A DNA stretch of 15,695 bases from Alphaproteobacteria bacterium (GCA_030831135.1 JAURLR010000141.1:1-15695), one strand, 5' to 3'. Counted from the first letter of the stretch, positions 1 to 8,795 are shown. Numbers and translations are program-made. The notes: generated by a model from the sequence alone, not told the origin.

Positions 1-473
1 CAGAAGCTCATCTGCCCCCAGGGAAGCACATAGCCCATGAAGGCTGTGGCCATCGCGAGCAGCAGGATGATCACGCCAAGCATCCACAGCAGTTCGCGCG
101 GGGCCTTGTAGGACCCGTAATACATGCCACGGAACATGTGGATGTAAATCGCGATGAAGAAGAACGTCGCACCGTTCTGGTGCAGATAACGCAGCAGCCA
201 GCCGAAGTTCACGTCACGCATGATCCGTTCGACGGAATCGAAAGCCAGCGCAGTGTTGGGCTGATACTGCATCGCCAGGAAAATTCCCGACATGATCATC
301 ATCACGAGCAGGAATGTCAGGATCGCGCCAAAGTTCCAGAACCAGTTAAAGTTCTTGGGTGACTGGTACTCGGCGTATTCCTTCTGGAGATAGGAGAAGA
401 CCGGCAGGCGACTGTCGATCCACTTGACGAGGCCGCTACCTGTGCCCCCGGTCTGATGTGCTCCGGCGCTCAT
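1..473 (-). CDS. petB: Cytochrome b of the bc1 complex, N-terminal part (cut by window edge)
   Basis: This is the membrane cytochrome b subunit of ubiquinol:cytochrome c oxidoreductase, which carries hemes bL and bH and the quinone sites. The 157 visible residues hold the N-terminal amphipathic region ([10 protein letters not shown]), a first hydrophobic helix (about 47-67), and a second with two heme-ligand histidines, H98 (RYLHQN) and H112 (YIHMFRG). Their 14-residue spacing is the family pattern. The third helix ends in [11 protein letters not shown], a well-conserved cytochrome b block. Codons run off the window at base 1, so the second histidine pair and the C-terminal half are not seen. 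The ATG at 473 has a GAGG ribosome site that overlaps the Rieske stop codon, 7 bases away, so the two genes are one operon. Cytochrome c1 would be expected next, outside the window. Identification is firm; the symbol could equally be fbcB. Confidence 0.96.
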   Translation of the reverse strand, partial: MSAGAHQTGGTGSGLVKWIDSRLPVFSYLQKEYAEYQSPKNFNWFWNFGAILTFLLVMMIMSGIFLAMQYQPNTALAFDSVERIMRDVNFGWLLRYLHQNGATFFFIAIYIHMFRGMYYGSYKAPRELLWMLGVIILLLAMATAFMGYVLPWGQMSF

Positions 474-480
474 ATCTGCC

Positions 481-1032
481 TCAACCAATCTTGATGAATG
501 TATTGGAGTCATCCTGGAACGCGTATGGCGGCACCGGCAGGTTCAGCGGTGCCGGGCCTTTGCGAATACGTCCGGATGTATCGTAGTGAGAACCATGGCA
601 GGGGCAGAACCAGCCGCCCCAGTCGCCACGATTTTCGGATGGTTTCTGCCCTAGGGGCACACACCCGAGATGGGTACAGATGCCAATCACCACCAGCCAT
701 TCGGGCTGAAGGACCCGTTCGGCATCGGTTTCCGGATCGCGCAGATCGGAAAGCGGCGTGCTCTCGGCTTCCTCAATGGCGCTCGGTGTACGGCGGTCGA
801 TGAAGACCGGCTTGCCTTGCCATTTCACAGTGATGCGCTGGCCATCCTCAACCTGTGAGAGGTCGACCTCTGTCGTAGACAGCGCAAGCACATCAGCTGA
901 TGGGTTCATCGAACTGATGAACGGCCAGAGAGCCGCGCCGAGACCGACTGCGCCAAAGGCGCCAGCGGAGAGATAGAGGAAGTCGCGTCGATTACCGGAG
1001 TGACCGTCGTGATCCTGAGTGTCATCGCTCAT
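481..1032 (-). CDS. petA: Ubiquinol-cytochrome c reductase Rieske iron-sulfur subunit
   Basis: This is the Rieske 2Fe-2S protein of the bc1 complex, which passes electrons from ubiquinol to cytochrome c1 on the periplasmic side. In 183 residues it has a twin-arginine type N-terminus (NRRDFLYL, 14-21) followed by a hydrophobic anchor (about 22-40). The soluble domain carries the cluster boxes CTHLGC (C119, H121, C124) and CPCHGSHYD (C143, C145, H146). C124 and C145 would form the structural disulfide and the other four residues would bind the cluster. Length is normal for the family. I chose the ATG at 1032 because an AAGGA site lies just upstream; a longer in-frame form begins at a TTG at 1089, but its extra residues resemble no family N-terminus. 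It is first in the operon, 7 bases ahead of cytochrome b, and diverges from trmL. Confidence 0.96.
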   Translation of the reverse strand: MSDDTQDHDGHSGNRRDFLYLSAGAFGAVGLGAALWPFISSMNPSADVLALSTTEVDLSQVEDGQRITVKWQGKPVFIDRRTPSAIEEAESTPLSDLRDPETDAERVLQPEWLVVIGICTHLGCVPLGQKPSENRGDWGGWFCPCHGSHYDTSGRIRKGPAPLNLPVPPYAFQDDSNTFIKIG

Positions 1033-1327
1033 GGGCAATTGTCCTTGGTTCGGCGCAAACGCGCCGCAGGTATGCGAATCGTACAGCAAGTGTCGCGAGG
1101 CGTATGAGATTTCCTGTCATCCAGCAATGTGACACCGTGCCGCAATGCGTCCAGTGGCATCATCTCAGGTGCTGTGCGCGAAATCTCCAGAATGCCCCCC
1201 GGAACCCGTGTGCGCCCTTCAATGCGACCGGATATAATCGAAGTGCCGACCGTTTGCCAAGCCCGGCTTGGCCGCCAATTCGACCCTTTTGGCATCACCA
1301 CGCCCATAGACCCCGGACCCGCCGAAC
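1033..1327. promoter_or_regulatory. Divergent intergenic control region between petA and trmL
   Basis: These 295 bases separate the divergent bc1 operon and the trmL-hemF pair, so promoters for both should lie here. On the plus strand a perfect TATAAT stands at 1233-1238, about 90 bases before trmL, but I see no good -35 hexamer 16-18 bases upstream, so it is only a candidate. I found no convincing terminator or riboswitch. Open frames cross the region on both strands. The minus-strand frame 1029-1307 ends in an overlap with the petA start codon, but it has less GC-biased third positions than the neighbouring genes and no family signature, so I do not call it a gene. Confidence 0.45.
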
Positions 1328-1783
1328 ATGCGCATTGCCCTCTATCAGCCCGACATACCCCAGAACGCGGGCGCCGTGTTCCGCCTCGCGGCCTGCCTCA
1401 ATCTTCCTGTGGACATCATCGAACCCGCGGGTTTCGTGCTGAATGACGCCAATCTCCGTCGGGTCGGCATGGACTATCTGGACCAGACACAAATCACCCG
1501 GCACATCTCATGGGGCGCGTATGTCCGCGACACAAAACCCGCGCGGCTTGTGCTTCTGACCACGACAGCGACACAACGGCACGTTGACTTCAAATTCGAT
1601 GCAAACGATACGCTCATGGTGGGTCGGGAAAGCAGCGGTGTGCCCGACGAAGTCCACAACTGCGCTGATGCGCGTATCCGAATACCGATGCTGCCCGAAG
1701 CCCGCTCCCTCAATGTGGTAACGGCACTGACCTTTGCTCTGGGAGAAGCTCTCCGACAGGTCGACGGGTTTCCAGCAAGCTAG
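1328..1783 (+). CDS. trmL: tRNA (cytidine/uridine-34 2'-O)-methyltransferase TrmL
   Basis: This is a small SPOUT-class methyltransferase. Known members methylate the ribose 2'-OH of the wobble base of tRNA-Leu isoacceptors using S-adenosylmethionine. At 151 residues it is the usual minimal TrmL size, without an added RNA-binding domain. The family blocks are all present: [15 protein letters not shown] (8-22) near the N-terminus, GRESSGVP (99-106) in the middle, and [13 protein letters not shown] (118-130) at the C-terminus. The latter two form the knotted cofactor pocket. The ATG at 1328 is chosen because the sequence starts with the family's short [11 protein letters not shown] strand; the ribosome site is weak. 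The stop is 16 bases before hemF, and the two are probably cotranscribed. The family assignment is strong; exact tRNA substrates are inferred from homologs. Confidence 0.93.
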   Translation: MRIALYQPDIPQNAGAVFRLAACLNLPVDIIEPAGFVLNDANLRRVGMDYLDQTQITRHISWGAYVRDTKPARLVLLTTTATQRHVDFKFDANDTLMVGRESSGVPDEVHNCADARIRIPMLPEARSLNVVTALTFALGEALRQVDGFPAS

Positions 1784-1799
1784 AAGGAGCCAGGGGAAG

Positions 1800-2660
1800 A
1801 TGTCCGACGAACAACAGAAACAGGCGGCCGCCAGCTGGTTCGCAAGCCTGCGCGACCAGATTTGCAGCGCCTTCGAATCCATCGAGGACGATCTTTCGGG
1901 AACGATGTCGGATCGCGCACCGGGCCGTTTCGAGCGCTCGACCTGGACCCGTCCGGATGTGGCAGGAGAACCCGGGGGTGGCGGTGAAATGTCGATCATG
2001 CGCGGACGTGTCTTCGAGAAGGTCGGCGTCAATATTTCCACCGTCGAGGGCACATTCTCCGAAGAGTTTCGCGCCCGTATCCCCGGTGCCGAGGAAGATG
2101 GAAAGTTCTGGGCCGCCGGCGTGTCCCTCGTCGCCCATATGCAGTCCCCCCTCGTGCCGGCCGTCCACATGAACACACGGCATATCGTGACCTCGAAGGG
2201 GTGGTTCGGGGGCGGGGCCGATCTCACCCCCATGTATCCCGATGATGATGACACCGCGACATTCCACGCCGCCCTGAAATCCGCCTGCGATGCCCACGAC
2301 CCGGGCTACCACAAGAAGTTCAAGGAATGGTGCGACGAGTATTTCTACCTGCCCCACCGCAACGAACCGCGTGGAATCGGCGGCATCTTCTACGACTATG
2401 TGGACACCGGAAACTGGGACAACGACTTCGCCTTCACGCGCGATGTGGGCCTCGCCTTCCTCGACGTCTACCCAAGGCTGGTCCGCCGTCATATGGACAA
2501 ACCCTGGAATGACGAGCAACGCGCGCACCAGTTGCAGCGCCGCGGCCGCTATGTGGAATTCAATCTTCTGTATGATCGCGGCACCCAGTTCGGGCTCAAA
2601 ACCGGCGGCAATGTGGAAGCAATCCTGATGTCACTGCCGCCCGAGGTGACCTGGCCCTGA
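1800..2660 (+). CDS. hemF: Oxygen-dependent coproporphyrinogen III oxidase
   Basis: HemF converts coproporphyrinogen III to protoporphyrinogen IX by two oxidative decarboxylations that need molecular oxygen, a late cytoplasmic step of heme synthesis. The 286 residues match the usual bacterial length. Hallmarks in order are HMNTRH (123-128), [10 protein letters not shown] (135-144) with the conserved Asp141, [18 protein letters not shown] (183-200), and the dimer/active-site block [20 protein letters not shown] (247-266). The protein ends in the typical LPPEVTWP tail. I chose the ATG at 1800, preceded by AAGGAG at 1784-1789 directly after the trmL stop; an upstream in-frame ATG at 1734 lies inside trmL and would add 22 non-conserved residues. 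A 12-base-period direct repeat covers the stop codon. Its place beside the bc1 operon suits a heme-demanding respiratory neighbourhood. The oxygen-independent enzyme HemN is unrelated. Confidence 0.97.
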   Translation: MSDEQQKQAAASWFASLRDQICSAFESIEDDLSGTMSDRAPGRFERSTWTRPDVAGEPGGGGEMSIMRGRVFEKVGVNISTVEGTFSEEFRARIPGAEEDGKFWAAGVSLVAHMQSPLVPAVHMNTRHIVTSKGWFGGGADLTPMYPDDDDTATFHAALKSACDAHDPGYHKKFKEWCDEYFYLPHRNEPRGIGGIFYDYVDTGNWDNDFAFTRDVGLAFLDVYPRLVRRHMDKPWNDEQRAHQLQRRGRYVEFNLLYDRGTQFGLKTGGNVEAILMSLPPEVTWP

Positions 2661-2672
2661 GCCTGGCCCTGA
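2650..2672 (+). repeat. Tandem 11-base repeat across the hemF stop codon
   Basis: CCTGGCCCTGA occurs at 2650-2660 and again at 2662-2672. The 12-base period keeps frame, so the true stop (2658-2660) is followed after three codons by a second in-frame TGA (2670-2672). It looks like a local slip duplication and would give a backup stop. Confidence 0.7.
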
Positions 2673-2679
2673 AACAGGG
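2667..2679 (+). terminator. Weak hairpin after hemF (possible terminator)
   Basis: CCCTG-AAA-CAGGG forms a 5-bp stem with a 3-base loop, 7 bases after the hemF stop, followed by AGTTTG rather than a real T-tract. It could weakly end or slow the trmL-hemF transcript. The rest of the 119-base gap before the next gene shows no other clear signal. Confidence 0.25.
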
Positions 2680-2779
2680 AGTTTGTCCTGCGTTGGTCCT
2701 GATATAAGTTCCACCGGCAACCTGCCCCGATGTCCCCGCGCTGGAGATGTTGGTGCCAGACCAGAATTTTGGAGCACCC

Positions 2780-3331
2780 ATGAAACGCATATCCCTCCGG
2801 CTGCTTGCGCCGATTTTCGCACTGACTCTTCTGGCGGGCACCACCGCCAGTCAGGCGGACAACCTTTCGATCGAAGCCTTTTACGGCCACTATCAGGGCT
2901 CGGGTGTCGCCGAGAACAGCGACAGCCTGTATTTCGGCGTAACGGTCCGCGACCTCGATGTGAAAATCGCACCCGAGGCCCCGGGCTTTTCCGTCGAATG
3001 GACCAGTGTCATTCGGGGTGGCGGCGACCCCGACAATCCCGATGTCCGCAAGCGCACCGAGACAATGTCGTTCCTGCCCGCAGGAACCCCCGGCACCTAC
3101 AACACCGTCGGCGCAACAGACCCCCGCAGCCCCGAAGGGCTTGGCTGGGCCGCGATTCACGAACGCACCCTTTCCGTCCATGTGATGCGGATCACGGCAA
3201 CCGGCGGATACGTGATCCAGACTTATGATCGCACGCTTGACGGGACCGGCATGAAACTCAAATTCGTGAATGTCGCCGATGGTGAACCCATCCGCCAGGT
3301 CGACGCCCGCCTCGTCAAGGTCGGCAACTAG
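2780..3331 (+). CDS. Secreted protein of unknown function (tandem paralog A)
   Basis: I do not recognise a named family. The 183-residue product begins with a clear Sec signal peptide: basic start MKRISLR, hydrophobic core to about residue 20, and an ASQA site predicting cleavage after A26. The mature part of about 157 residues has no cysteine and no further membrane helix, and alternates short hydrophobic and polar runs as in a beta-rich fold. It is related to the next gene. Shared blocks are FYGHYQGSG (34-42), RDLDVKI (57-63), WTSVIRG (74-80), GWAAI (122-126) and the stretch TGGYVIQTYDRTLDGTGM (141-158). The start at 2780 has GGAG about 7 bases upstream; an upstream in-frame ATG (2747) would put 11 residues before the signal peptide. 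A soluble periplasmic or secreted protein is inferred; a lipid- or ligand-binding barrel is one possibility with no direct support. Confidence 0.8.
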   Translation: MKRISLRLLAPIFALTLLAGTTASQADNLSIEAFYGHYQGSGVAENSDSLYFGVTVRDLDVKIAPEAPGFSVEWTSVIRGGGDPDNPDVRKRTETMSFLPAGTPGTYNTVGATDPRSPEGLGWAAIHERTLSVHVMRITATGGYVIQTYDRTLDGTGMKLKFVNVADGEPIRQVDARLVKVGN

Positions 3332-3357
3332 TCCTGCACCGGAAAGGCCATTCGCTA

Positions 3358-3933
3358 ATGCATTCCCGCAACCCGATCCGCAGCGCATTTGTCGCGTCCT
3401 TGTTTCTCGCATTCGCTGCAACCGGCGCACAGGCGAACGAGTTGGTCGAGAAATTCTATGGCTTCTATGTCGGCTCGGGCAGCGCCAAGGTGCTTGGCGA
3501 GGACGAGATCGAAGAGCGCGATCTGGATGTCACAATCGAGAGCTTCAAGGATGACGGCTCCACGCTGAAGTGGATCACGGTGGTCCGCGGCGCCAATGGC
3601 GCACGCACCGGCGAGGATGTGAAACGCCGTGAGGTCGAGGAAAACTTCGTCCCCGTCGAGGACAAGGAGAACGTCTTCATTCTCGCGCCAACGGGTGGGC
3701 TGTTCCAGAAATCCGAACTGCCCAACCCGCTGCTGGGCGAAGCGGTGCGCTGGGCGGCCATCAAGGGCAATGACATGACGGTCTATTCGCTGGCCATCAA
3801 CGAAACCGGCGGCTCGGAGCTTCAGGTCTACCGGCGCAGCCTGACCGAAAAGGGCATGGATATCACCTTCATGCGCCTGCAGGACGAAGACGTGAAGGTG
3901 CGCATGTCGGGCACGCTGGTGCGCACGCAATAA
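3358..3933 (+). CDS. Secreted protein of unknown function (tandem paralog B)
   Basis: This is the second of two neighbouring paralogs; function is unknown. The 191-residue product has a Sec signal peptide with an AQA site, predicting cleavage after A26. The blocks shared with paralog A come in the same order: FYGFYVGSG (33-41), RDLDVTI (54-60), WITVVRG (72-78), RWAAI (131-135) and TGG...LQVYRRSLTEKGMDI (150-169). This copy is more acidic, with an EDEIEER run (48-54) where A has a hydrophobic stretch, and B is longer in the middle (about 95-130). There are no cysteines and no other helix long enough to span a membrane. The ATG at 3358 has GGAAAGG about 10 bases upstream, and only 26 bases separate it from paralog A, so the two are probably one transcript. 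The gene converges on cca across a palindromic element. Confidence 0.82.
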   Translation: MHSRNPIRSAFVASLFLAFAATGAQANELVEKFYGFYVGSGSAKVLGEDEIEERDLDVTIESFKDDGSTLKWITVVRGANGARTGEDVKRREVEENFVPVEDKENVFILAPTGGLFQKSELPNPLLGEAVRWAAIKGNDMTVYSLAINETGGSELQVYRRSLTEKGMDITFMRLQDEDVKVRMSGTLVRTQ

Positions 3934-3945
3934 ACCTGTGCCTCT

Positions 3946-3974
3946 GCGGGCGGGTTATAAACCCGCCCCTACAG
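3946..3974 (+). repeat. REP-like palindromic unit, copy 1
   Basis: A 29-base unit contains a 9-bp perfect stem, GGGCGGGTT / AACCCGCCC (3948-3956 with 3960-3968), and an ATA loop, followed by CCTACAG. The reverse complement of the unit at 4020-4048 matches it at 27 of 29 positions; both differences are in or next to the loop. It lies 12 bases after paralog B and could act as its transcript end even without a T-tract. Confidence 0.85.
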
Positions 3975-4019
3975 GCATTTGATCCAGAAACCGCGTTTTG
4001 GGTAGAGAATCGCACGGCA

Positions 4020-4048
4020 CTGTAGGGGCGGGTTTCAAACCCGCCCGC
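4020..4048 (-). repeat. REP-like palindromic unit, copy 2, overlapping the cca stop
   Basis: This is the inverted partner of the unit at 3946-3974, with stem 4026-4034 / 4038-4046 and loop TCA. Read on the minus strand the loop is TGA, the stop codon of cca, and the last four cca codons (GGRV) come from the stem. The 45 bases between the two units show no gene and no relation to each other. Such paired inverted units resemble the BIME arrangement of REP elements. Confidence 0.85.
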
Positions 4049-5480
4049 CTGAATCGGGCAGGCGCCCCACGCGCCGCTTGAGCTCTTCAAGACAGGCATC
4101 CCGCTCCGCATTGAGGCCACCGTCAATCCACCAGGACTCCACCGCTTTCAGCAGACGGCTGATCTCGGGGCCCTGCGGCACACCGAGATCGAGAACGTCA
4201 GCTCCACGAAGGGGAAATTCCGGTTTCGGCTCACGCTTGGGAAGTCCGAGCAAGTCAATCCAATGCTGAACGGGTATCTCGCGCGCCGGAGCATTGTATT
4301 CTGCGGCTTGCAAGATATGCGCAAACTGCCCGGCCCAGTTCAGTATGACGGCATCGCGCCATGAGGCCGAATCAAGTGCATAGAGCTGCGCCCGGTAGCT
4401 GCGGTCGATCTCTTTCTCCCGCGCCAACCGCCGCCGCAGGCTGAAGATCCGTCCAAGCGGGAGGATCGCCGAAGCGTGATCCCAATCCATCTCTGCTTCG
4501 ACATCCCAGCGCGGCTCGAGATCTCTGGGCCGATCAAGCATCCGGGCCAAACGTTTCGACTGCACGCCCGAGAGCCGCAAACGCGCGGCAATCGCCATCG
4601 CGTTTGCCCTGAAAACCGAAACGTCGTCATCATTTCGCAAGGGAAACGCCTCGATCAGGGCCGCAATCCGGCGAAGCGGATCCATGTCACCGCAGCTACG
4701 TTCCGCAATGGCCACCGCCTCCAGACCGTAACTGTCCTTGAGGCTGGGCAGCTCGGGAAACAACCATTTGAGCAGCGCCGGATAGGCTTCATGTCTCAGC
4801 ATCCAGAACACGCCGGGCGCGCGCAATAACTTGAACAGTTCGTCTCGAATGCGCTCGCCCGAAAGTCGTTCCAGCATGCCGGCGTGCGCCTGGCATGCGG
4901 CCAGCCCATCAGGGTCGAGCCCTGTCTCATCGAGCTGTGCATTGAACCTGTAGAACCGCAGAATCCGCAGCGCGTCTTCCTGAATGCGTTCGTTTGGGTC
5001 ACCAATAAAGCGAACACGACGTGCCTCGATATCCGCCATGCCACCCAGCGGATCGAACACATTTCCATCCGCATCGGCATAAAGCGCATTGATGGTGAAG
5101 TCACGGCGTGAGGCATCGATCGCCCAGTCATCGGTGTAGGCGACCCTCGCGTGGCGACCATCGGTCTCGACATCGACCCGCAAGGTGGTGATCTCGAAGA
5201 CGCGGTTGTCCATATGTGCGGCCACCGTGCCGTGTTCCACGCCGGTGGTGTGATATCCGACACCTGCCGCATCCAGACGGCGCATCACCTCTTCGGGCGT
5301 ATGCACCGTCGCCATATCGACATCCACGACAGGGCGCCCGAGCAACGCATCGCGCACACAGCCCCCGACAAACAGGATCGCCGGTCCCGCTGAATCCGAA
5401 TCGACGAAAGGCGCGAGAACTGCCTGGGTCGCGGGATCGGACATCCAGTCCTGAATGGGTATCTTGGTTGCCGGCGTCAT
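4035..5480 (-). CDS. cca: CCA tRNA nucleotidyltransferase / poly(A) polymerase family protein
   Basis: This class II nucleotidyltransferase adds or repairs the 3' CCA of tRNAs. The 481-residue product opens with the head domain: FVGGCVRDALLG (37-48), the metal-binding pair D53 and D55 in VVDVDMA, the nucleotide-recognition block RRDFTINAL (125-133), and ERIQEDALRILRFYRF (164-179). The C-terminal half is the helical neck, body and tail. Poly(A) polymerases share the fold, so the exact activity is by family analogy; the alphaproteobacterial forms usually act as CCA enzymes. I chose the ATG at 5480, which gives the family start TKIPIQDWM and has CCGGA just upstream; an in-frame extension to 5627 overlaps the Nudix gene and looks unrelated. 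It is the last gene of the DUF1285-Nudix-cca operon. Its last four codons and stop lie within a palindromic repeat, so the original C-terminus may have been replaced. Confidence 0.93.
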   Translation of the reverse strand: MTPATKIPIQDWMSDPATQAVLAPFVDSDSAGPAILFVGGCVRDALLGRPVVDVDMATVHTPEEVMRRLDAAGVGYHTTGVEHGTVAAHMDNRVFEITTLRVDVETDGRHARVAYTDDWAIDASRRDFTINALYADADGNVFDPLGGMADIEARRVRFIGDPNERIQEDALRILRFYRFNAQLDETGLDPDGLAACQAHAGMLERLSGERIRDELFKLLRAPGVFWMLRHEAYPALLKWLFPELPSLKDSYGLEAVAIAERSCGDMDPLRRIAALIEAFPLRNDDDVSVFRANAMAIAARLRLSGVQSKRLARMLDRPRDLEPRWDVEAEMDWDHASAILPLGRIFSLRRRLAREKEIDRSYRAQLYALDSASWRDAVILNWAGQFAHILQAAEYNAPAREIPVQHWIDLLGLPKREPKPEFPLRGADVLDLGVPQGPEISRLLKAVESWWIDGGLNAERDACLEELKRRVGRLPDSGGRV

Positions 5481-5505
5481 CTTGTTCCGGTCCGCCCGCG
5501 CGATC

Positions 5506-6207
5506 TCAGCGCCAGCGGGCCTTTTGTCCTGTGAGTACCTCGTAGAGGTTGACCAGCATACCCGCCGTTGCCCCCCAGATGTATCGTTCCTCAAACGGCA
5601 GGACATAAAAATAGCGCCGCTTGCCACGGATCAGGCGGCTGTGGCGCTCATGGTTCTCCGGATCGAGCACGAAGGACAGCGGCACCTCGAACACATCGGC
5701 CACCTCGCCCCGCTCGGGCACCACGTCAAATCCCGGCCGGATCAGTCCCACAACCGGCGTGACCGCGAACCCGGTCCGCACCTCGTAAGTGTCCAGCCGC
5801 CCGATCAGTTCTGCAGATTCGCGCGGCATCCCGATTTCCTCATGGGCTTCCCGCAAGGCGGCGTCTTCGGGAGATGAGTCTTCGGGATCAATCCTGCCCC
5901 CGGGAAAGCTGATCTGCCCGGCATGGGCGCGCAGGTCGGGCGAACGCTGGGTCAGCAACACGGTGAATCCAGCCCCGTGTTCGACCAGCGGCACAAGCAC
6001 GGCCGCCGGTTTCAGGGGTGGGGCGGGCCGCATCCCTTCTTCGTTGAGATCATGATCACCGCGTAGATTGGGAGTGTCCATCGGATCGCCGTTTGAATCG
6101 ACCTCGAGCATCTGGGTGATTGCAGCTCCCGAGGATCGCCGACGCGCGAGGCGACTCTGGGCTTCACCGACCCGCGCAATCACCTGTTCCCGGTCCAATT
6201 CCATCAT
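5506..6207 (-). CDS. CoA-type Nudix pyrophosphatase
   Basis: This is a Nudix hydrolase of the coenzyme A pyrophosphatase group (NudL-like), which splits CoA and related compounds into 4'-phosphopantetheine and 3',5'-ADP. In 233 residues the CoA-subfamily signature LLTQRSPDLRAHAGQISF (84-101) runs straight into the Nudix box (101-127), FPGGRIDPED then ALREAHEEIGM. The metal-binding glutamates are E120, E123 and E124. The N-terminal 60 residues are polar and variable. Start is one of two adjacent ATGs (6207 or 6204), 3 or 6 bases after the DUF1285 stop, with GGGA just ahead; the two genes are almost certainly translated from one message. The cca gene follows after 25 bases. The subgroup rests on motif recall, not a database search. 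Confidence 0.92.
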   Translation of the reverse strand: MMELDREQVIARVGEAQSRLARRRSSGAAITQMLEVDSNGDPMDTPNLRGDHDLNEEGMRPAPPLKPAAVLVPLVEHGAGFTVLLTQRSPDLRAHAGQISFPGGRIDPEDSSPEDAALREAHEEIGMPRESAELIGRLDTYEVRTGFAVTPVVGLIRPGFDVVPERGEVADVFEVPLSFVLDPENHERHSRLIRGKRRYFYVLPFEERYIWGATAGMLVNLYEVLTGQKARWR

Positions 6208-6210
6208 TCC

Positions 6211-6789
6211 CTATTCCGCTTCGGGCATCAGCGCAAAGAACGCACCATCGCTCCAGACGCCCTGCGGTCCGCCGTCACGGTCCGCAACGACCAGCTCCGC
6301 CAGTGCGTAATAGACCGACCGGGTCAGCAATGCCTCCAGATGGTCCAGCACCCGAACATACGGAGAGGGTTCACCGGTCGATTCGTCAAACGCGATGCGG
6401 ATGGGATGATCGGGCCCGGCGGTCACGATTTGGTCAAGATTGGTCCGGAATATGAGACTCTGGTTGGGCCCGGTGCCCTCGACATCCATCTCAACCGCCG
6501 TGAAAGGAGCGTCATCGACATCAATACGACCGCGTTCGGCGGGCGTTTCGAGCCAGAACTGGCCATTTTCATCGCGTTTGAGAACCGATGAAAACAGCGT
6601 GACCAGCGGTTTACGGTGGATTGGGGAGCCGCGATAATACCACGTCCCGTCCCGTGCGATTCGCATGTCGAAATGGCCACAATCGACTGGCGTGCGCGTG
6701 GATGGGTTGGAATTCCGGGACTTGTCGAGACGATCGAGAAGTCCTTCAGGAGTGCCGGCTTCGGCGGATTTGCTGGATTCGGAACACAT
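6211..6789 (-). CDS. DUF1285 family protein
   Basis: This conserved protein has no agreed function. Residues 46-96 match DUF1285 as I know it: RDGTWYYRGSPIHRKPLVTL (46-65), then SSVLKRDENGQFWLETPAER (67-86) and a DDAPF block. The 192-residue length is normal for the family. There is no signal peptide or membrane helix, so it should be cytoplasmic. The start at 6789 is the only reasonable ATG; the first 35 residues are polar and probably flexible. It is the promoter-proximal gene of the DUF1285-Nudix-cca operon, 3 bases ahead of the Nudix gene. Its start codon is only 35 bases from that of divergent moxR, so promoters of both units must overlap the opposite coding region. The family often stands beside CoA-type Nudix genes in alphaproteobacteria, which hints at a linked role but does not prove one. 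Confidence 0.9.
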   Translation of the reverse strand: MCSESSKSAEAGTPEGLLDRLDKSRNSNPSTRTPVDCGHFDMRIARDGTWYYRGSPIHRKPLVTLFSSVLKRDENGQFWLETPAERGRIDVDDAPFTAVEMDVEGTGPNQSLIFRTNLDQIVTAGPDHPIRIAFDESTGEPSPYVRVLDHLEALLTRSVYYALAELVVADRDGGPQGVWSDGAFFALMPEAE

Positions 6790-6824
6790 GATGCGCTCAC
6801 ACTAGCATCGGCAGGAGCAATGTA
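6790..6824. promoter_or_regulatory. Very short divergent gap between DUF1285 operon and moxR operon
   Basis: Only 35 bases separate the two divergent start codons. On the plus strand AGGAG at 6813-6817 sits 7 bases before the moxR ATG and decides that start. An ATG-TAA start-stop pair (6820-6825) overlaps the moxR start, but its spacing to the AGGAG is too short to be used efficiently. No convincing -35/-10 pair fits in the gap, so promoters likely lie inside the flanking genes. Confidence 0.6.
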
Positions 6825-7844
<1,020 letters not shown>

Positions 7845-7871
7845 TCTGCGGCTCGAAACCCTCCCGCCATC

Positions 7872-8789
7872 ATGAGCATCATCCCCGACACCCCAACGAC
7901 GTCTGATTCGCCGGCCCGCGCCCAGGGCGAGGCGATCGCGGCAAGCTTTCCGCCGTTGCTGGTGGCCGCCGACCGGGTGGCGTCAACCGTCGCACAGGGT
8001 GTGCACGGGCGGCGCAGGGTCGGTCAGGGCGAGACCTTCTGGCAGTACCGGCGTTTCGAATTCGGTGACAGCCCGCAACAGATCGACTGGCGCCGCTCGG
8101 CCCGGTCCGACCATCTCTATGTCCGGCAGACCGAATGGGAAGCCGCACAAAGCGTCTGGCTCTGGCCGGATGTCTCCGCGTCGATGCGCTACCACTCGAA
8201 CCGCAACCTGCCCGAAAAACAGGAACGGGCTGCTGTTCTGACACTGGCGCTCGCCTCGTTGCTCACGCGCGGCGGCGAACGCATCGCGCTGCTGGACAAA
8301 CCCGAACCACCGGCAACCGGCCGTGCCGTGCTCGACCGGATTGCGATGAGCGTGATGCGCGACATGTCGCGCGAACCAGACAATGAAGAACTTCCCGTCC
8401 CGCCGCCCCTGCCGCGTTACAGCACCGTGGTCCTGATCAGTGATTTTCTGGTCGAGGAGGAAAAGCTCTTGGAATTTCTGGGGCGTCTGGCAGCCCGCGG
8501 GGTGCGCGGCCACCTCCTGCAAATCCTCGACCCCAGCGAGGTGAGCTTGCCGTTTCGCGGACGGACCCAGTTTCGCGGCCTTGAATCCGAAGGCGACCTG
8601 CTGGTGGGCCGCGCCGAAGCCCTGCGCGAATCCTATCGCGAAAGACTTGAACACCTGCAATCGGAGTTGCGCATTTTTGCGCGACGGGCACAGTGGACCT
8701 ATGCCTGCCACCACACCGATGCGCGGCCCGAACCGGCAATGCTCAGCCTCTTCACCAACATGGCAGAGACGCTCCATGCGCGAAGCTGA
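7872..8789 (+). CDS. DUF58 domain protein with MIDAS-like motif (MoxR partner)
   Basis: DUF58 proteins are regularly encoded next to MoxR ATPases and carry a vWA-like fold. The 305-residue product has the DUF58 core at about 51-86: GQGETFWQYRRFEFGD, IDWRRSAR and LYVRQTE. It is followed by WPDVSASM (98-105), in which D100, S102 and S104 make an intact DxSxS metal-site motif. A hydrophobic strand STVVLISDF later in the protein is typical of the same fold. No membrane helix or signal is visible, so it should stay in the cytoplasm with MoxR, whereas some DUF58 proteins have N-terminal helices. The ATG at 7872 has no clear Shine-Dalgarno sequence, suggesting weaker or coupled initiation. The next gene begins 6 bases after its stop. 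The family call is strong; its target is not known. Confidence 0.94.
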   Translation: MSIIPDTPTTSDSPARAQGEAIAASFPPLLVAADRVASTVAQGVHGRRRVGQGETFWQYRRFEFGDSPQQIDWRRSARSDHLYVRQTEWEAAQSVWLWPDVSASMRYHSNRNLPEKQERAAVLTLALASLLTRGGERIALLDKPEPPATGRAVLDRIAMSVMRDMSREPDNEELPVPPPLPRYSTVVLISDFLVEEEKLLEFLGRLAARGVRGHLLQILDPSEVSLPFRGRTQFRGLESEGDLLVGRAEALRESYRERLEHLQSELRIFARRAQWTYACHHTDARPEPAMLSLFTNMAETLHARS

Positions 8790-8795
8790 GCCACC

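Noticed and set aside
1033..1089. A longer Rieske form starting at a TTG (1089)
   Set aside because: The added residues do not resemble a Rieske N-terminus, and the ATG at 1032 has its own AAGGA.
1029..1307. A 92-codon minus-strand frame whose stop overlaps the petA start codon
   Set aside because: Third-position GC is lower than in neighbouring genes, ATA codons occur, no family is recognisable, and it fills the only space for the divergent promoters.
1734..1799. Upstream ATG extension of hemF
   Set aside because: It lies inside trmL and adds non-conserved residues, while the ATG at 1800 has an AAGGAG site.
3975..4019. Possible small RNA or gene between the two palindromes
   Set aside because: Only 45 bases, with no open frame, promoter or extra structure.
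5481..5627. 49-residue N-terminal extension of cca
   Set aside because: It overlaps the Nudix coding sequence on the same strand and lacks similarity to the family start.
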